The notes: generated from the sequence alone by a model not told the origin. A stretch of 34,265 bases of DNA from CAYRVF01 sp964427535 (GCA_964427535.1 CAYRVF010000050.1:1-34265), one strand, 5' to 3'; counted from the first letter of the stretch, positions 16,865 to 24,970 are shown. Translations and numbers: made by a program.

Positions 16865-16979
16865 GCCGCAGGCGAAATTGTGCCGGTTACGAATCTGATA
16901 CTCCTCAGACGCGTTCGTCCGTTGTAAGATAGGACGCGCACGGAGGATCGTGTGTCGATGCAGGGGGAAGGGAACGGCG

Positions 16980-17864
16980 ATGGACATATTTATCAAGGTG
17001 ATCTTGCTCGCGCTCTTGCAGGGCGTCGCCGAGCTGTTCCCTGTCAGCAGCCTGGGGCATACCGTGATCATCCCTGGCTTCCTGGGGTGGGGCACGCTCA
17101 CACAGTCCGAGACCTTCCTGCCGATTGTCGTGGTGCTGCACCTGGGTACGGCGATCGCGCTGCTCACGTTCTTCTGGCGCGACTGGGTGGCCCTCATTCG
17201 CGCGTTCTTCAAGACAGCATTCGCGGGACGGCTCGATGCCGATCCGAAGGGCAAAGAGATCTGGTTGGTGATCGTGGCGACCATCCCCGTCGTCTTGCTC
17301 GGTCTGATCTTCCAGAAGCCGATTCAGAATTTTTTCTTCTCGGCGAAGTGGCCGATTTTACCGGCCGCGTTTTTGTGCCTGAATGGGGCGGTGCTGCTGA
17401 CAGTCGAGCGCCTGCGCGAACGTCAGGAGCCGGCGACGGCTGACCGGGAGAAGCAGGAGCAGACGTTCAAGAACCTCAGCGAGCTAAGTTTCCCACAGGC
17501 GGTCGGCGTCGGGCTTGCGCAGGCGCTGGCCCTGCTGCCCGGCATCTCGCGGTCAGGCATTACGATGGCGGCTGGCATGACCGCGAAGCTCAGCCACGAG
17601 GAATCGGCGCGTTTCGCCTTCTTGCTGCTGACGCCCGTGATTGTGGGAGCCTCGGTGTTAGAGGTCCCCACGCTCATCGGGAAGCCTGAGCTGCCGATCG
17701 CGCTCGTCGGAGGCGTCGTGGCGGGCATCGCGGCGTTCGTGAGCGTCAAGTTCCTGATGGGCTACTTCCGTGTCGGACGCCTGACGCCGTTCGCCTACTA
17801 CTGTCTGGCGGCGGGCTTCATTTCGTTCGTGTATTTCTCGCTCTTCGGGCTGGGTGTACTCTAG
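16980..17864 (+). CDS. uppP: Undecaprenyl-diphosphatase UppP (BacA family)
   Basis: Dephosphorylates undecaprenyl diphosphate to recycle the lipid carrier for peptidoglycan; a multi-pass membrane enzyme and a bacitracin-tolerance factor. 294 residues with about eight helices. The first conserved block reads QGVAELFPVSSLGH (Gln14, Glu18, His27 fit the QxxxE...H pattern) and the second PGISRSGITMAAG with the phosphate-binding Arg. Start ATG at 16980 is set by GGGGGAAGGGAA just upstream; an in-frame start at 16950 lacks a ribosome site. It follows mltG by 115 bases, so the group ruvX-mltG-uppP is largely about the cell wall. Confidence 0.95.
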   Translation: MDIFIKVILLALLQGVAELFPVSSLGHTVIIPGFLGWGTLTQSETFLPIVVVLHLGTAIALLTFFWRDWVALIRAFFKTAFAGRLDADPKGKEIWLVIVATIPVVLLGLIFQKPIQNFFFSAKWPILPAAFLCLNGAVLLTVERLRERQEPATADREKQEQTFKNLSELSFPQAVGVGLAQALALLPGISRSGITMAAGMTAKLSHEESARFAFLLLTPVIVGASVLEVPTLIGKPELPIALVGGVVAGIAAFVSVKFLMGYFRVGRLTPFAYYCLAAGFISFVYFSLFGLGVL

Positions 17865-17935
17865 CCGGAGTGAGCGCGGCGAGTCGCGCGCCACGGCGCG
17901 CACTGTGGTGGGATGGATTTTGAGGAGGTGTGCAT

Positions 17936-18145
17936 ATGCGTGGTGTCGCGATTTTGTTGATCGTGTTGGCCGTCGTCTGCGTGGCGCTGGGGATTTTCTA
18001 TCTGATTCCGGGTCCGACGCACCCGCTGACGTTCAGCGGGACGCCGACCGGCAGCCACAAGACGCACGCGATCGTGTTCTTCGCGCTGGCGGTGCTCGCG
18101 GTCATCGCCTCGCGCTTCACGCGGTCGTCGGCGCGGGTGGACTAG
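17936..18145 (+). CDS. Small two-helix membrane protein, unknown
   Basis: 69 residues. Helix 1 is about 4-24 (VAILLIVLAVVCVALGIFYL), helix 2 about 44-60 (AIVFFALAVLAVIASRF), with a short loop rich in Gly, Pro and Thr between them. ATG at 17936 has GAGGAGG (17922-17928) 7 bases upstream. It follows uppP by 71 bases and may share its transcript. Family not recognised. Confidence 0.75.
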   Translation: MRGVAILLIVLAVVCVALGIFYLIPGPTHPLTFSGTPTGSHKTHAIVFFALAVLAVIASRFTRSSARVD

Positions 18146-18184
18146 CGAGTCGTTCCTAGCCTAGGGACTCGCCGCTCATGGCTA

Positions 18185-18220
18185 TAGCCCGCTCGCGGGA
18201 GCATACTCGCGAGCGGGCTA
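18185..18220. terminator. Strong hairpin between convergent genes
   Basis: TAGCCCGCTCGCG (18185-18197) and CGCGAGCGGGCTA (18208-18220) form a perfect 13-base-pair stem with a 10-base loop. There is no T run on either side. It lies between the genes ending at 18145 (rightward) and 18266 (leftward), so it may end transcription in both directions. Confidence 0.65.
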
Positions 18221-18265
18221 CTCGTGTCTCTGGGGTCTGAGCACCCTCGCCAGTGGATGTGTACG

Positions 18266-18628
18266 CTACTCGGTGAACTCGTCGTCGAGGTCGTCACCCT
18301 CGTCCTCATCCTCGCCGAGAGGGGCGACCAACTCGTCGTCGTCCGCGCGGAAGTTATCGTTGAAGAACCCGATCTCGCTGCCGCGGTAGACGCTGACCAG
18401 CAGATCGTCGCGCGGTGTGTCCGCGGAGAGGACAATGTCTTCGTCGATCTGCTCGATCAACTTGGCGAGGTCGTCACGTTCCATCTCGGGCTCGATGATG
18501 AGCGTCGCATGCACGGTGGTCGAGGTGAAGTGCAGGTCGACGGTGCCGATGCGGTCCTTCCCACGCAGGATGTGATAGCCCTCGGAGTTGGGCGTGCGGA
18601 AGTGCCGGTCAAAGTGAATCTCGTCCAT
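18266..18628 (-). CDS. Acidic uncharacterised protein
   Basis: 120 residues from the ATG at 18628. The first 90 residues look like a small alpha/beta domain (GKDRIGTVDLHFTSTTVHAT, then MERDDLAKLIEQIDEDIV), followed by a very acidic tail (GEDEDEGDDLDDEFTE). No signal peptide or membrane helix. The ribosome site is weak (GAGAG about 5 bases upstream), and an upstream in-frame start at 18697 exists, but the residues it adds look non-coding. Not assigned to a family. The extended -10 at 18748-18756 is its likely promoter. Confidence 0.65.
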   Translation of the reverse strand: MDEIHFDRHFRTPNSEGYHILRGKDRIGTVDLHFTSTTVHATLIIEPEMERDDLAKLIEQIDEDIVLSADTPRDDLLVSVYRGSEIGFFNDNFRADDDELVAPLGEDEDEGDDLDDEFTE

Positions 18629-18747
18629 ACGTCTCTCGCGCGGGTACGGCCCACGCTCTCCCCTTATTCCTAGTGGATCTCCAGGCCGTCTTCGCACTTC
18701 CGTCCGAGGTCACGACAGAACTCCGCTCGACGGGAGCACTCGCGGGC

Positions 18748-18756
18748 AGTATATCA
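18748..18756 (-). promoter_or_regulatory. Extended -10 promoter for the acidic protein gene
   Basis: On the reverse strand these bases read TGATATACT, an extended -10 (TGnTATACT). No good -35 is seen, as is usual for this class. The leader would be about 110 nt. The rest of the 18629-18979 gap holds the divergent promoter at 18904-18932 and nothing else recognised. Confidence 0.4.
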
Positions 18757-18903
18757 CCGGCGTATCCGCCCTGATAGGCACGGCATGTGACGGGACCGCA
18801 TGATCACCTGCCAACACCGGGTATTCGAGGGCAGCGCCCGCACGACTCCAATCTCTCGTGTCGTACTGCGACCTCTTCTCGCCTCTTTTGGGTGGGTGAG
18901 GCA

Positions 18904-18947
18904 TGGACATGTATGCGCGTCTATGGCATAATGGAATAGAACATTCC
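18904..18947 (+). promoter_or_regulatory. Promoter with short dyad for the VOC gene
   Basis: TGGACA (18904-18909), 17 bases, CATAAT (18927-18932). A small inverted repeat GGAAT-N5-ATTCC (18933-18947) follows directly at the expected transcription start, where a repressor could bind. Confidence 0.6.
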
Positions 18948-18979
18948 GTTCCGAGTTGGACACGAAAGGGAGACACAGC

Positions 18980-19357
18980 ATGGAGTGGAAGCTTGAGTTG
19001 GTGGCCATCCCCGTCTCGGACGTTGACCGCGCAAAGGCCTTCTACACCGAGCAGGTTGGCTTCCATGCGGACTCTGACCATCAGGTCAACGAGCAGATTC
19101 GCTTCGTTCAGCTCACGCCGCCGGGGTCGGCGTGCTCGATCGCGATTGGCACGGGGCTCATGAGGAAGCCAGTGGCGCCAGGCTCGGTGCAGGGGATGCA
19201 GATCGTCGTCCCGGATGTGCGTGCCGCCCGTGCGGAGCTTGCCGGACGGGGGGTCGAGGTGAGTGAGGTGCAGGACTTCCCCTGGGGCTCGTTCGTCTTC
19301 TTCAGCGACCCGGATGGCAACGGCTGGGCGTTGCAGCAGCTGCATCCGCGCGGGTAG
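18980..19357 (+). CDS. VOC (glyoxalase/bleomycin-resistance fold) protein
   Basis: 125 residues, one VOC domain made of two beta-alpha-beta-beta-beta modules. Seen: ELVAIPVSDVDRAKAFYTEQ at the start, VPDVRAARAELAGRGVEV opening the second module, and FFSDPDGNGWALQQ at the end, where the metal-binding Glu of true glyoxalases is here Gln in WALQQ. Many such proteins are dioxygenase-like or ligand-binding proteins of unknown substrate, so no reaction is proposed. ATG at 18980 with AAAGGGAG about 8 bases upstream. A single-gene transcript from the promoter at 18904-18932. Confidence 0.88.
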   Translation: MEWKLELVAIPVSDVDRAKAFYTEQVGFHADSDHQVNEQIRFVQLTPPGSACSIAIGTGLMRKPVAPGSVQGMQIVVPDVRAARAELAGRGVEVSEVQDFPWGSFVFFSDPDGNGWALQQLHPRG

Positions 19358-19414
19358 CTGTCGAGGCGGTCCGCCACCAGATGCGATCTGGTAGGAAGGG
19401 AATGGAGCGGCTGC

Positions 19415-19861
19415 CTACGCTCCGATGTCGCGCGGGCCTTCCAGCCCTTTGAGGCGGCACAGCAGGCGGATGCGCGCGTGGAAGAGCCGTGAGTCGAGCG
19501 GCTTGACGACGTAATCGTCCGCGCCGGACTGGAAGCCCGCGATCTTGTCCTGGATGCTGGCGCGCTGAGTCAGCAGCATGATCGGCAGCCGCTCCCACTC
19601 CGCGTGCGCCCGCACCTGTTCGCAGAGCGCGAAGCCGTCGCCGTCGTCGAGATCGACCTCCGAGATGAGGAGGTCGGGCCGCTCCGCCTGCACCGCGGCG
19701 AGCGCCTCCGCCAGGCCGCCCGCGAAGACCACCGTGTAGTTGTCGCGCAGCGCCGAGAGCACGCGTTCGCGCGCCACGGGGTTGCTCTCGACCACCAGCA
19801 CACGCAGCGGGTGATTCACCACAGGTGACAGTTGCTGCCGCATCGTACGTTGAAGAACCAC
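19415..19861 (-). CDS. Pseudo-receiver: response-regulator domain with Glu at the phospho-site
   Basis: 148 residues, receiver domain only. The fold pattern is clear (PLRVLVVESNPVARERVLSA, LLISEVDLDDGDGFALCEQV, IMLLTQRAS, GADDYVVKPLDS), but the acidic pair is Glu25-Ser26, and the residue aligned with the phospho-acceptor Asp is Glu68. Thr98 and Lys120 are kept. It therefore probably cannot be phosphorylated in the normal way and may be fixed in an active-like state. Start is GTG at 19861 with AGGGAAG 6 bases upstream on the reverse strand. It lies 93 bases downstream of another receiver gene on the same strand and may be in the same transcript. Confidence 0.88.
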   Translation of the reverse strand: MVLQRTMRQQLSPVVNHPLRVLVVESNPVARERVLSALRDNYTVVFAGGLAEALAAVQAERPDLLISEVDLDDGDGFALCEQVRAHAEWERLPIMLLTQRASIQDKIAGFQSGADDYVVKPLDSRLFHARIRLLCRLKGLEGPRDIGA

Positions 19862-19954
19862 GGATCACTTCCCTACTGTCGCCCCACTCGCCACGCGGGA
19901 GCGGGCGTGCCCCTCAGCCCCAAACCTCTTGATACAGCACTCCGTGGCGGACGC

Positions 19955-20443
19955 CTACTCCGACACGACGTCCGATTCTAATGCATCTGCCAACTGGGTC
20001 AGCCGAACCTCTCGTTCTTCCGGCGTGATGCGCATCACTCGTTCGAGCGTGGCGCAGAGCACGCTTGGACGGAATGGCTTGGCGAGATATTCGTCCACAC
20101 CTGAGAGCATGCCTGCGAGCTGGTCGTCGTCACCGCTCAGCGCGCTCAGGATGATCAACGGTGTATTGGCAGTCGACTGGTCGCCGCGAATGCAGCGCAC
20201 CACCTGGTAGCCGTCCATACGGGGCATCTTCACGTCCACGATGACGCAATCAGGCTGCTCGGCGTAGAATCGCTCAAGTCCCTGGACGCCATCATAGGCG
20301 ACGACCACCTGATATTTGCCGTGCAGGATAACCGCGTGCCGGATCAACTCGACAATCGTGGGATTATCGTCGATGACCAGCACCTTCTTTTGCCGGGCGT
20401 CAGGATCGCTGGCGCGCGCGTCTTCCACAATCTGCTCTGCCAT
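19955..20443 (-). CDS. Single-domain response regulator
   Basis: 162 residues, receiver only. Acidic pair Asp25-Asp26 (VLVIDDNP), phospho-acceptor Asp in CVIVDVKMPRMDGYQV, Ser in place of the usual Thr (LIILSALSG), Lys in YLAKPF. After the domain comes a charged helix of about 30 residues (RITPEEREVRLTQLADALE) that could be a contact surface. Start ATG at 20443 has a run of G about 3 bases upstream on the reverse strand; the longer frame to 20698 runs through the promoter at 20563-20591 and is rejected. Confidence 0.9.
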   Translation of the reverse strand: MAEQIVEDARASDPDARQKKVLVIDDNPTIVELIRHAVILHGKYQVVVAYDGVQGLERFYAEQPDCVIVDVKMPRMDGYQVVRCIRGDQSTANTPLIILSALSGDDDQLAGMLSGVDEYLAKPFRPSVLCATLERVMRITPEEREVRLTQLADALESDVVSE

Positions 20444-20562
20444 CGCCCCCCCCGACCGCGCCGCGCCGCGCACTTCCCTATGCGCTGGTGCGGTCCCCAT
20501 CAACCCATCGTTCTCCACAGAGCGGCTGGTGTCCCAGGCTGGTACTGCCGGGCTTGCGAGAA

Positions 20563-20591
20563 ATTGTAGCATAGCCTGCCAGGTGTGCCAA
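20563..20591 (-). promoter_or_regulatory. Promoter of the receiver gene pair
   Basis: On the reverse strand TTGGCA (complement of 20586-20591), 17 bases, TACAAT (complement of 20563-20568): a near-consensus promoter with a leader of about 115 nt to the start at 20443. Confidence 0.7.
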
Positions 20592-20594
20592 GCG

Positions 20595-20675
20595 GAATAG
20601 GACGGTCGCGCACGTGCGTTTGGTGCGCATAATATCAATAGAGAGAGGCTCTTTGGCACTCTCATCGTCCTATTC
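20595..20675. promoter_or_regulatory. Spaced 10-base inverted repeat in a divergent promoter region
   Basis: GAATAGGACG (20595-20604) and CGTCCTATTC (20666-20675) are perfect inverted copies 61 bases apart. The first touches the -35 of the leftward promoter; the second lies about 100 bases before the ThiF-type gene. They could be two operator half-sites bridged by a looped regulator, or a hairpin in the rightward transcript. The remaining bases of the 20444-20770 gap show nothing else. Confidence 0.4.
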
Positions 20676-20770
20676 GGCGACGGATGAGTTGCACTCACAT
20701 CTCACCGGAAATTCCTATCCGCCATCAGGAGGCGTGATCTCTCCTCGACATCGACAAGTGAGGCGCCAGC

Positions 20771-21871
20771 ATGTCCGACCACTTCCACGGAGCGGGGAAC
20801 GCACCCGCGCCGACTCAGCGCGCATCGCTCGCACCGGCAAGCGGGCTTGGTTTTGACGAGCGGTATGCCCGGCAGACCCTGTTCGCAGGCATCGGCCGTG
20901 AGGGACAGGAACGCCTGGCGCGTTCGCGTGCCCTGATCGTCGGCTGTGGGGCCCTTGGCAGCGTGCTGGCGAACAATCTGGCGCGCGCCGGTGTAGGGCA
21001 TCTCCGCATCGTCGATCGCGACTTCGTCGAGGGCAACAATCTGCAGCGCCAGGTGCTCTACGAAGAAGACGACGTGGCGCGCGGGATGCCCAAGGCGGCG
21101 GCTGCCGCCGAGCGCCTGCGACACATCAACAGCCTGGTCGAGGTCGAGGCGCTGGTGACCGACGTGACGGCCGACAACATCGAGACGCTACTCGAGGACG
21201 TCGATATCGCCCTGGACGGCACCGACAACTTCGAGACGCGCTATCTCCTCAACGATGCGTGTATCAAGGCGGGGATTCCGTGGATTTACAGTGGCGTCAT
21301 CGCGGCGTACGGCGTGACGATGACGATTCTGCCGCGAGACACGGGCTGCCTGCGCTGCGTTTTCCCCGAGCGTCCGCTGCCGGGCACCACGCCGACGTGT
21401 GACACGGTGGGCGTGCTCAACGGCGTCGTCGGCGCGATCACCGGCATCGCCTCGACGGAGGCGCTGAAGGTGCTCGTCGGCAGCGACAAGGTCGCACGTG
21501 GCATGACGATGATGGACCTGTGGGAGAATTCCTACGAGCACATCGAGCTGCCCCGCATGCCTGGCTGTCCCACGTGCGACCAGGGCGAATATGAGTTCCT
21601 CGATGCGCCGATCGACGAGGGCGGCACGAGCCTGTGCGGGCGTAACGCCGTGCAGGTGCGCCCGCCACGGAGCGCCGCGAGCGCCATCGACCTCGGCGAG
21701 CTGGCTGAGCGGCTGCGGCCGGTGGGTGAGGTGGCCAGCAACGGCTTCCTGTTGCGCCTGCGTGTGGACGGCTATGAGGTGACGGTCTTCCCCGACGCGC
21801 GCGCGATCATCAAGGGGACGGACGACACGGCGGTCGCGCGGTCGGTCTACGCGCGCTACGTCGGCATGTAA
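20771..21871 (+). CDS. ThiF/MoeB-type E1-like adenylyltransferase
   Basis: 366 residues. Adenylates the C-terminal glycine of a ubiquitin-like sulfur carrier (ThiS or MoaD type) in thiamine or molybdopterin synthesis. Seen: nucleotide loop VGCGALGS (57-64), DRDFVEGNNLQRQ (82-94) with the ATP-contacting Asp and Arg, DGTDNFETRYLLND, catalytic-cysteine region PTCDTVGVLNGV, and the zinc pairs CLRC and CPTC. There is no rhodanese domain; the C-terminal 80 residues form a short extra domain ending FPDARAIIKGTDDTAVARS. Whether it serves ThiS or MoaD cannot be told, because no carrier gene is nearby. The ATG at 20771 has only a weak GAGG upstream. A gene of unknown function follows after 51 bases. 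Confidence 0.9.
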   Translation: MSDHFHGAGNAPAPTQRASLAPASGLGFDERYARQTLFAGIGREGQERLARSRALIVGCGALGSVLANNLARAGVGHLRIVDRDFVEGNNLQRQVLYEEDDVARGMPKAAAAAERLRHINSLVEVEALVTDVTADNIETLLEDVDIALDGTDNFETRYLLNDACIKAGIPWIYSGVIAAYGVTMTILPRDTGCLRCVFPERPLPGTTPTCDTVGVLNGVVGAITGIASTEALKVLVGSDKVARGMTMMDLWENSYEHIELPRMPGCPTCDQGEYEFLDAPIDEGGTSLCGRNAVQVRPPRSAASAIDLGELAERLRPVGEVASNGFLLRLRVDGYEVTVFPDARAIIKGTDDTAVARSVYARYVGM

Positions 21872-21922
21872 GGCTGCCTCCACTAACCAGTGCTGTGTGC
21901 GAGGGAAGGAGCGGAGCAGGGC

Positions 21923-23143
21923 ATGGCTGCGCACGATATCCTCGGTGGCATCGCATCGACTGTCCGCCGCGTGTACGCGACGGTGCTGCGCGGCGAGGTC
22001 AGCGATGTGAATCTGCGCGGCTATTTGCGCGCCGCCAGCCAGATCGAGGACGTCAGCCAGGAGCTCGATCTGCGGCTCGCCGCACTGCGCGGAGAGGGCA
22101 TTCCCCCGTGGGAGGCCTACGCCCGGCTGCGCTACGCGTTTCTGTTTCTGCAGGTCGCGCGCCTGAATCAGCTCTTCGTGCGGCGGGTGCTCTCAGCGGA
22201 TGAGACATGGCAGCCCGCGACGCGCGGCTACCTGCCCCGGCTCACCTACGATCAGGCGGATGCGCTCTCACGTCTGATTCAGCCGAATGTGGAGCGGGCG
22301 CTCGCCGCGCTGCGGACCACGACGTATCACCCCGACGTGGATCTGCCGCTGACCTTCGGCCCGCGTGTGGACAGCGGCGGGCAGCGCTACCCGCTGGCCT
22401 ACCTGCTCGGCCTGATCGGCGCGGCGCGTGAGGCGCACAACTGGGCGGATGGCCTGCTCTCGCAGTATGCGCAACAGGTGAATCACGCCGATGTCCCCGT
22501 GCCGCGCGAGGTGCATGATGCGCTCGCGGCGTATGAGGCGAGACTGGCTGGCGGAGAGTCACGTCTGCGCTTCGCAACCGATCTCATCGGGCGTGTCTCG
22601 CAGGGCGAGGCGACCGATGAGCTGTCCTCGCAGGCCGCCGATCTGCTCTGGATGGCGCTGCGGACTTTCTCGCTCGTCTGCCAGGCAATCGCGATGCCTG
22701 AGCTGTTGCGGCGTCAAGAGGCGGGGGTTCCGGCGCTGCGGACGACGCCCCGACTGGCCGCCTCGCCCTACGAAGACATGCCCGTCCAGCCGGACGACCT
22801 GTGGGAGGTTGCCGCTCCGAGCGCGCGGGCCGAGCTACGCGGCACCGAGTTCGGCACGGAGCAGATGCGCCAGCTCTGGGACCAGATCGACGGCATATTG
22901 CTCGCGGGCGTGCAACAGTATCTCGACGATACAGGTGCGGCAGTCGCGCGAGGGGATATCGTCGCCATCGCGGCGATGGCGACACCACCGTTCGAGTCGC
23001 TCTACCGTGCGGAGCGGCCCGTCGATATCGCGGGCGTCCACATTCCCGCCGGGCATGAGTTTCACTGGAACTATACCCGCGGCCACATCGAATCGGCGCC
23101 CCGCTTCGCCCGCGCCGACCAGTGGCAGACCGGCGCGCACTAA
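21923..23143 (+). CDS. Uncharacterised 406-residue protein
   Basis: I do not recognise this family. It is predicted to be mostly helical and soluble: helical stretches such as YLRAASQIEDVSQELDLRLA and ARLRYAFLFLQVARLNQLFV, many Arg and Ala, no signal peptide and no long hydrophobic segment. A Pro-rich linker (around VPALRTTPRLAASPYEDMP) separates a large N-terminal part from a C-terminal domain ending near HIPAGHEFHWNYTRG. ATG at 21923 has AAGGAG 11 bases upstream. It follows the ThiF/MoeB-type gene by 51 bases on the same strand and is probably co-transcribed, which could mean a link to sulfur transfer or to a modified peptide, but nothing in the protein itself supports a specific role. Confidence 0.75.
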   Translation: MAAHDILGGIASTVRRVYATVLRGEVSDVNLRGYLRAASQIEDVSQELDLRLAALRGEGIPPWEAYARLRYAFLFLQVARLNQLFVRRVLSADETWQPATRGYLPRLTYDQADALSRLIQPNVERALAALRTTTYHPDVDLPLTFGPRVDSGGQRYPLAYLLGLIGAAREAHNWADGLLSQYAQQVNHADVPVPREVHDALAAYEARLAGGESRLRFATDLIGRVSQGEATDELSSQAADLLWMALRTFSLVCQAIAMPELLRRQEAGVPALRTTPRLAASPYEDMPVQPDDLWEVAAPSARAELRGTEFGTEQMRQLWDQIDGILLAGVQQYLDDTGAAVARGDIVAIAAMATPPFESLYRAERPVDIAGVHIPAGHEFHWNYTRGHIESAPRFARADQWQTGAH

Positions 23144-23310
23144 CCTGACCAGTAGAACACGGAGCTGCGACCCGACATCCGTGCCCGGCTCCCGGAGCGT
23201 ACACGGAGAGCGGTGTTCCATCAGGGCTTCGGTCCATAACGATGTTTTGCCTCATACGCTAGCGTTGGTATGCCTACCAGGTGCGTACTGTGCGAAGGAG
23301 CGGTGTGAAG

Positions 23311-24156
23311 ATGTTTACCCTATTTCGCAGCGAGCCAGCGCATCGAAGGGCTTCTCGGCCACAGGAAATCGCCCCCGGCGTGTACTGTTTGGAGGTCGGT
23401 AAGGGGTTCATGCGCTCCAATGTGTTCTTCATACACTCGGGGACTTCGTGGGCGTTAATCGACACTGGATCAGCGAAGTGTGACCGCGTGATCCAGGATG
23501 CTGCGGACTCCTTGTTCGGGGCGAATACGCCGCCAATTGCGATTCTGCTGACGCATGATCACCCTGATCACGCAGGCTCAGCACTGCCGCTGGCTCGCAC
23601 GTGGGGCTGCTTGGTGTATGTGCATCCCGACGAACTGCCGCTCGTGACAATGGACAGTTCCACCTATCTCTCTACGGTCAAGCAATATGCCAACCCGCTC
23701 GACCTGTGGATCATCCTGCCGTTGCTGCGCGTTCTGCCAAAGCGAGCGCGTGAGGCAATGCTGCGAGCGTCGAGCTTCAAGGATGTAGCGAGTGCGTTTG
23801 CACCAGGTACGAGTGTCCCAACTCTTCCGGACTGGGAATGCATTCCTACACCGGGCCATACGCCAGGCCATGTGTCCTTCTTCAGGCCCAGTGACCGCGT
23901 CTTGATCACGGGTGATGCTGTTTTGACTGTTCCCGTGAATTCCATGTGGAGTTTCCTGCTGTGGGGGTTTGGGCGCCCCAAGCAGAGACTCTCTGGACCG
24001 CCGTGGTACACGACATGGAGTTGGCGGACAGCGAAGACCTCTGTTGCCTCCTTCGTAGGGCTTGAGCCGCGTGTATTGGCATGCGGTCACGGACTCCCTA
24101 TGAGTGGCAATGGAACCGCGCATGAGTTACGCACGTTTGCTCATCACTTTCGGTGA
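23311..24156 (+). CDS. Metallo-beta-lactamase-fold hydrolase
   Basis: 281 residues of the MBL fold. The metal motif LLTHDHPDHAGS gives the HxHxDH ligands; GHTPGHVSF supplies the next His, LITGDAV the bridging Asp and ACGHGLPM the last His. N-terminal VYCLEVGKGFMRSNVFFIH and LIDTGS are typical of glyoxalase II/quinol-type members. Substrate unknown; lactonase activity is possible in this fold and would be notable given the LuxI-like gene 15 kb away, but that is only conjecture. ATG at 23311 has GAAGGAG (23294-23300) 10 bases upstream. Base composition here looks less GC-rich than in the neighbours. Confidence 0.88.
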   Translation: MFTLFRSEPAHRRASRPQEIAPGVYCLEVGKGFMRSNVFFIHSGTSWALIDTGSAKCDRVIQDAADSLFGANTPPIAILLTHDHPDHAGSALPLARTWGCLVYVHPDELPLVTMDSSTYLSTVKQYANPLDLWIILPLLRVLPKRAREAMLRASSFKDVASAFAPGTSVPTLPDWECIPTPGHTPGHVSFFRPSDRVLITGDAVLTVPVNSMWSFLLWGFGRPKQRLSGPPWYTTWSWRTAKTSVASFVGLEPRVLACGHGLPMSGNGTAHELRTFAHHFR

Positions 24157-24496
24157 TATCCCCAAGACGGGCGAATGTCAGGGGCCACTCAAGAGCTTCT
24201 CTGTGAGGAGGCCGAAGGGGAAAGAAGCTCGGCCTGTTCACGGTCAAAGTGCTCATGCATGCGCTGGCTGAGGTCGTTGGTACGCAACCAAAGAGCAGGT
24301 TCGCCGATGGCACGCTTGCCCTAGACTCCCTTTGGTTCGAACCGGTTGAGGAAGGACTCTTGGCGGGAAGCCGGTACGGGATGATGCGAACTCCCTGTTT
24401 GCCGTGTGAACGCTGCGTTTGATTACTGTACAATCACAACGCGCGTCATGCAGACAATGGCTAGTTGAACTGGCACGAGTGACCTATGGGAGGCAT
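24157..24496 (+). other. Gap with a possible 57-codon frame and a promoter
   Basis: A frame from GTG 24249 to the stop at 24420-24422 codes for 57 residues ending in a Cys-rich tail (TPCLPCERCV). It reads like protein but has no ribosome site, so it may be a remnant of a longer gene. TACAAT at 24429-24434 with the weak -35 GTGAAC at 24406-24411 is a likely promoter for the DUF6194 gene. Nothing else is recognised. Confidence 0.3.
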
Positions 24497-24970
24497 ATGG
24501 ACCAGGAAACTATCATCCACTACATCACGGAGACGTTTGAAGGGGTCGATCTCCTGAGGCCAACCGAGGGCCCTGGTGCGGGCGACACCTTCATCTATTA
24601 TGACCCTCTGCACAGCCGCGATTACACGCACAGGCTCCCCTTCGCCACGATCGTCACGAAGGACTACGGCGACTTTGACAAATCCTCTCAGCTGAACCGC
24701 CCAGGTGTGTTTCGGCTCAACATCGGCGTGGGCCGCGACACATTTCGCGCGCTCTTGGGCTACCTGCCCAGCGAGGTCGGTGAGAAGAGCGCCGCGTATG
24801 ATTTCGCCGCCTTGGACCGCCTGATGCCTCATCCGGTGTACGGCCCGCAGTCGTGGGTCTGCGTGCTCAACCCGAGTCCGGAGACCTTCGAGGCCGTCAA
24901 GCCCTTGCTCGCCGACGCCTATTCTAGAGACGTCACACGGTACGCGAGCAGACATACCAATCCCGAGTGA
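24497..24970 (+). CDS. DUF6194 family protein
   Basis: 157 residues. Matches the pattern I know for DUF6194, common in actinobacteria: an N-terminal helix (QETIIHYITETFEGVD), GDTFIYYDP, the stretch LPFATIVTKDYGDFD, the hallmark RPGVFRLNIGVGRDTFRALL and the C-terminal WVCVLNPSPETFE. Function is not known. ATG at 24497 has GGGAGG 3 bases upstream, a short spacing; the longer frame to 24419 passes through the promoter-like TACAAT and is rejected. It converges on the flavin-oxidoreductase gene with a 40-base gap. Confidence 0.85.
   Translation: MDQETIIHYITETFEGVDLLRPTEGPGAGDTFIYYDPLHSRDYTHRLPFATIVTKDYGDFDKSSQLNRPGVFRLNIGVGRDTFRALLGYLPSEVGEKSAAYDFAALDRLMPHPVYGPQSWVCVLNPSPETFEAVKPLLADAYSRDVTRYASRHTNPE

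Noticed and set aside
20444..20698. N-terminal extension of the receiver protein to 20698
   Set aside because: The extension would contain a near-consensus promoter (20563-20591) and lacks a ribosome site.
23311..24156. MBL hydrolase as a lactonase acting on the LuxI-like product
   Set aside because: The fold allows it, but the genes are 14 kb apart and nothing links them; kept only as a conjecture.
24320..24360. GGTTCGAACC resembling a tRNA T-arm
   Set aside because: The flanking bases do not form a T-stem, and no acceptor or anticodon stem can be drawn.
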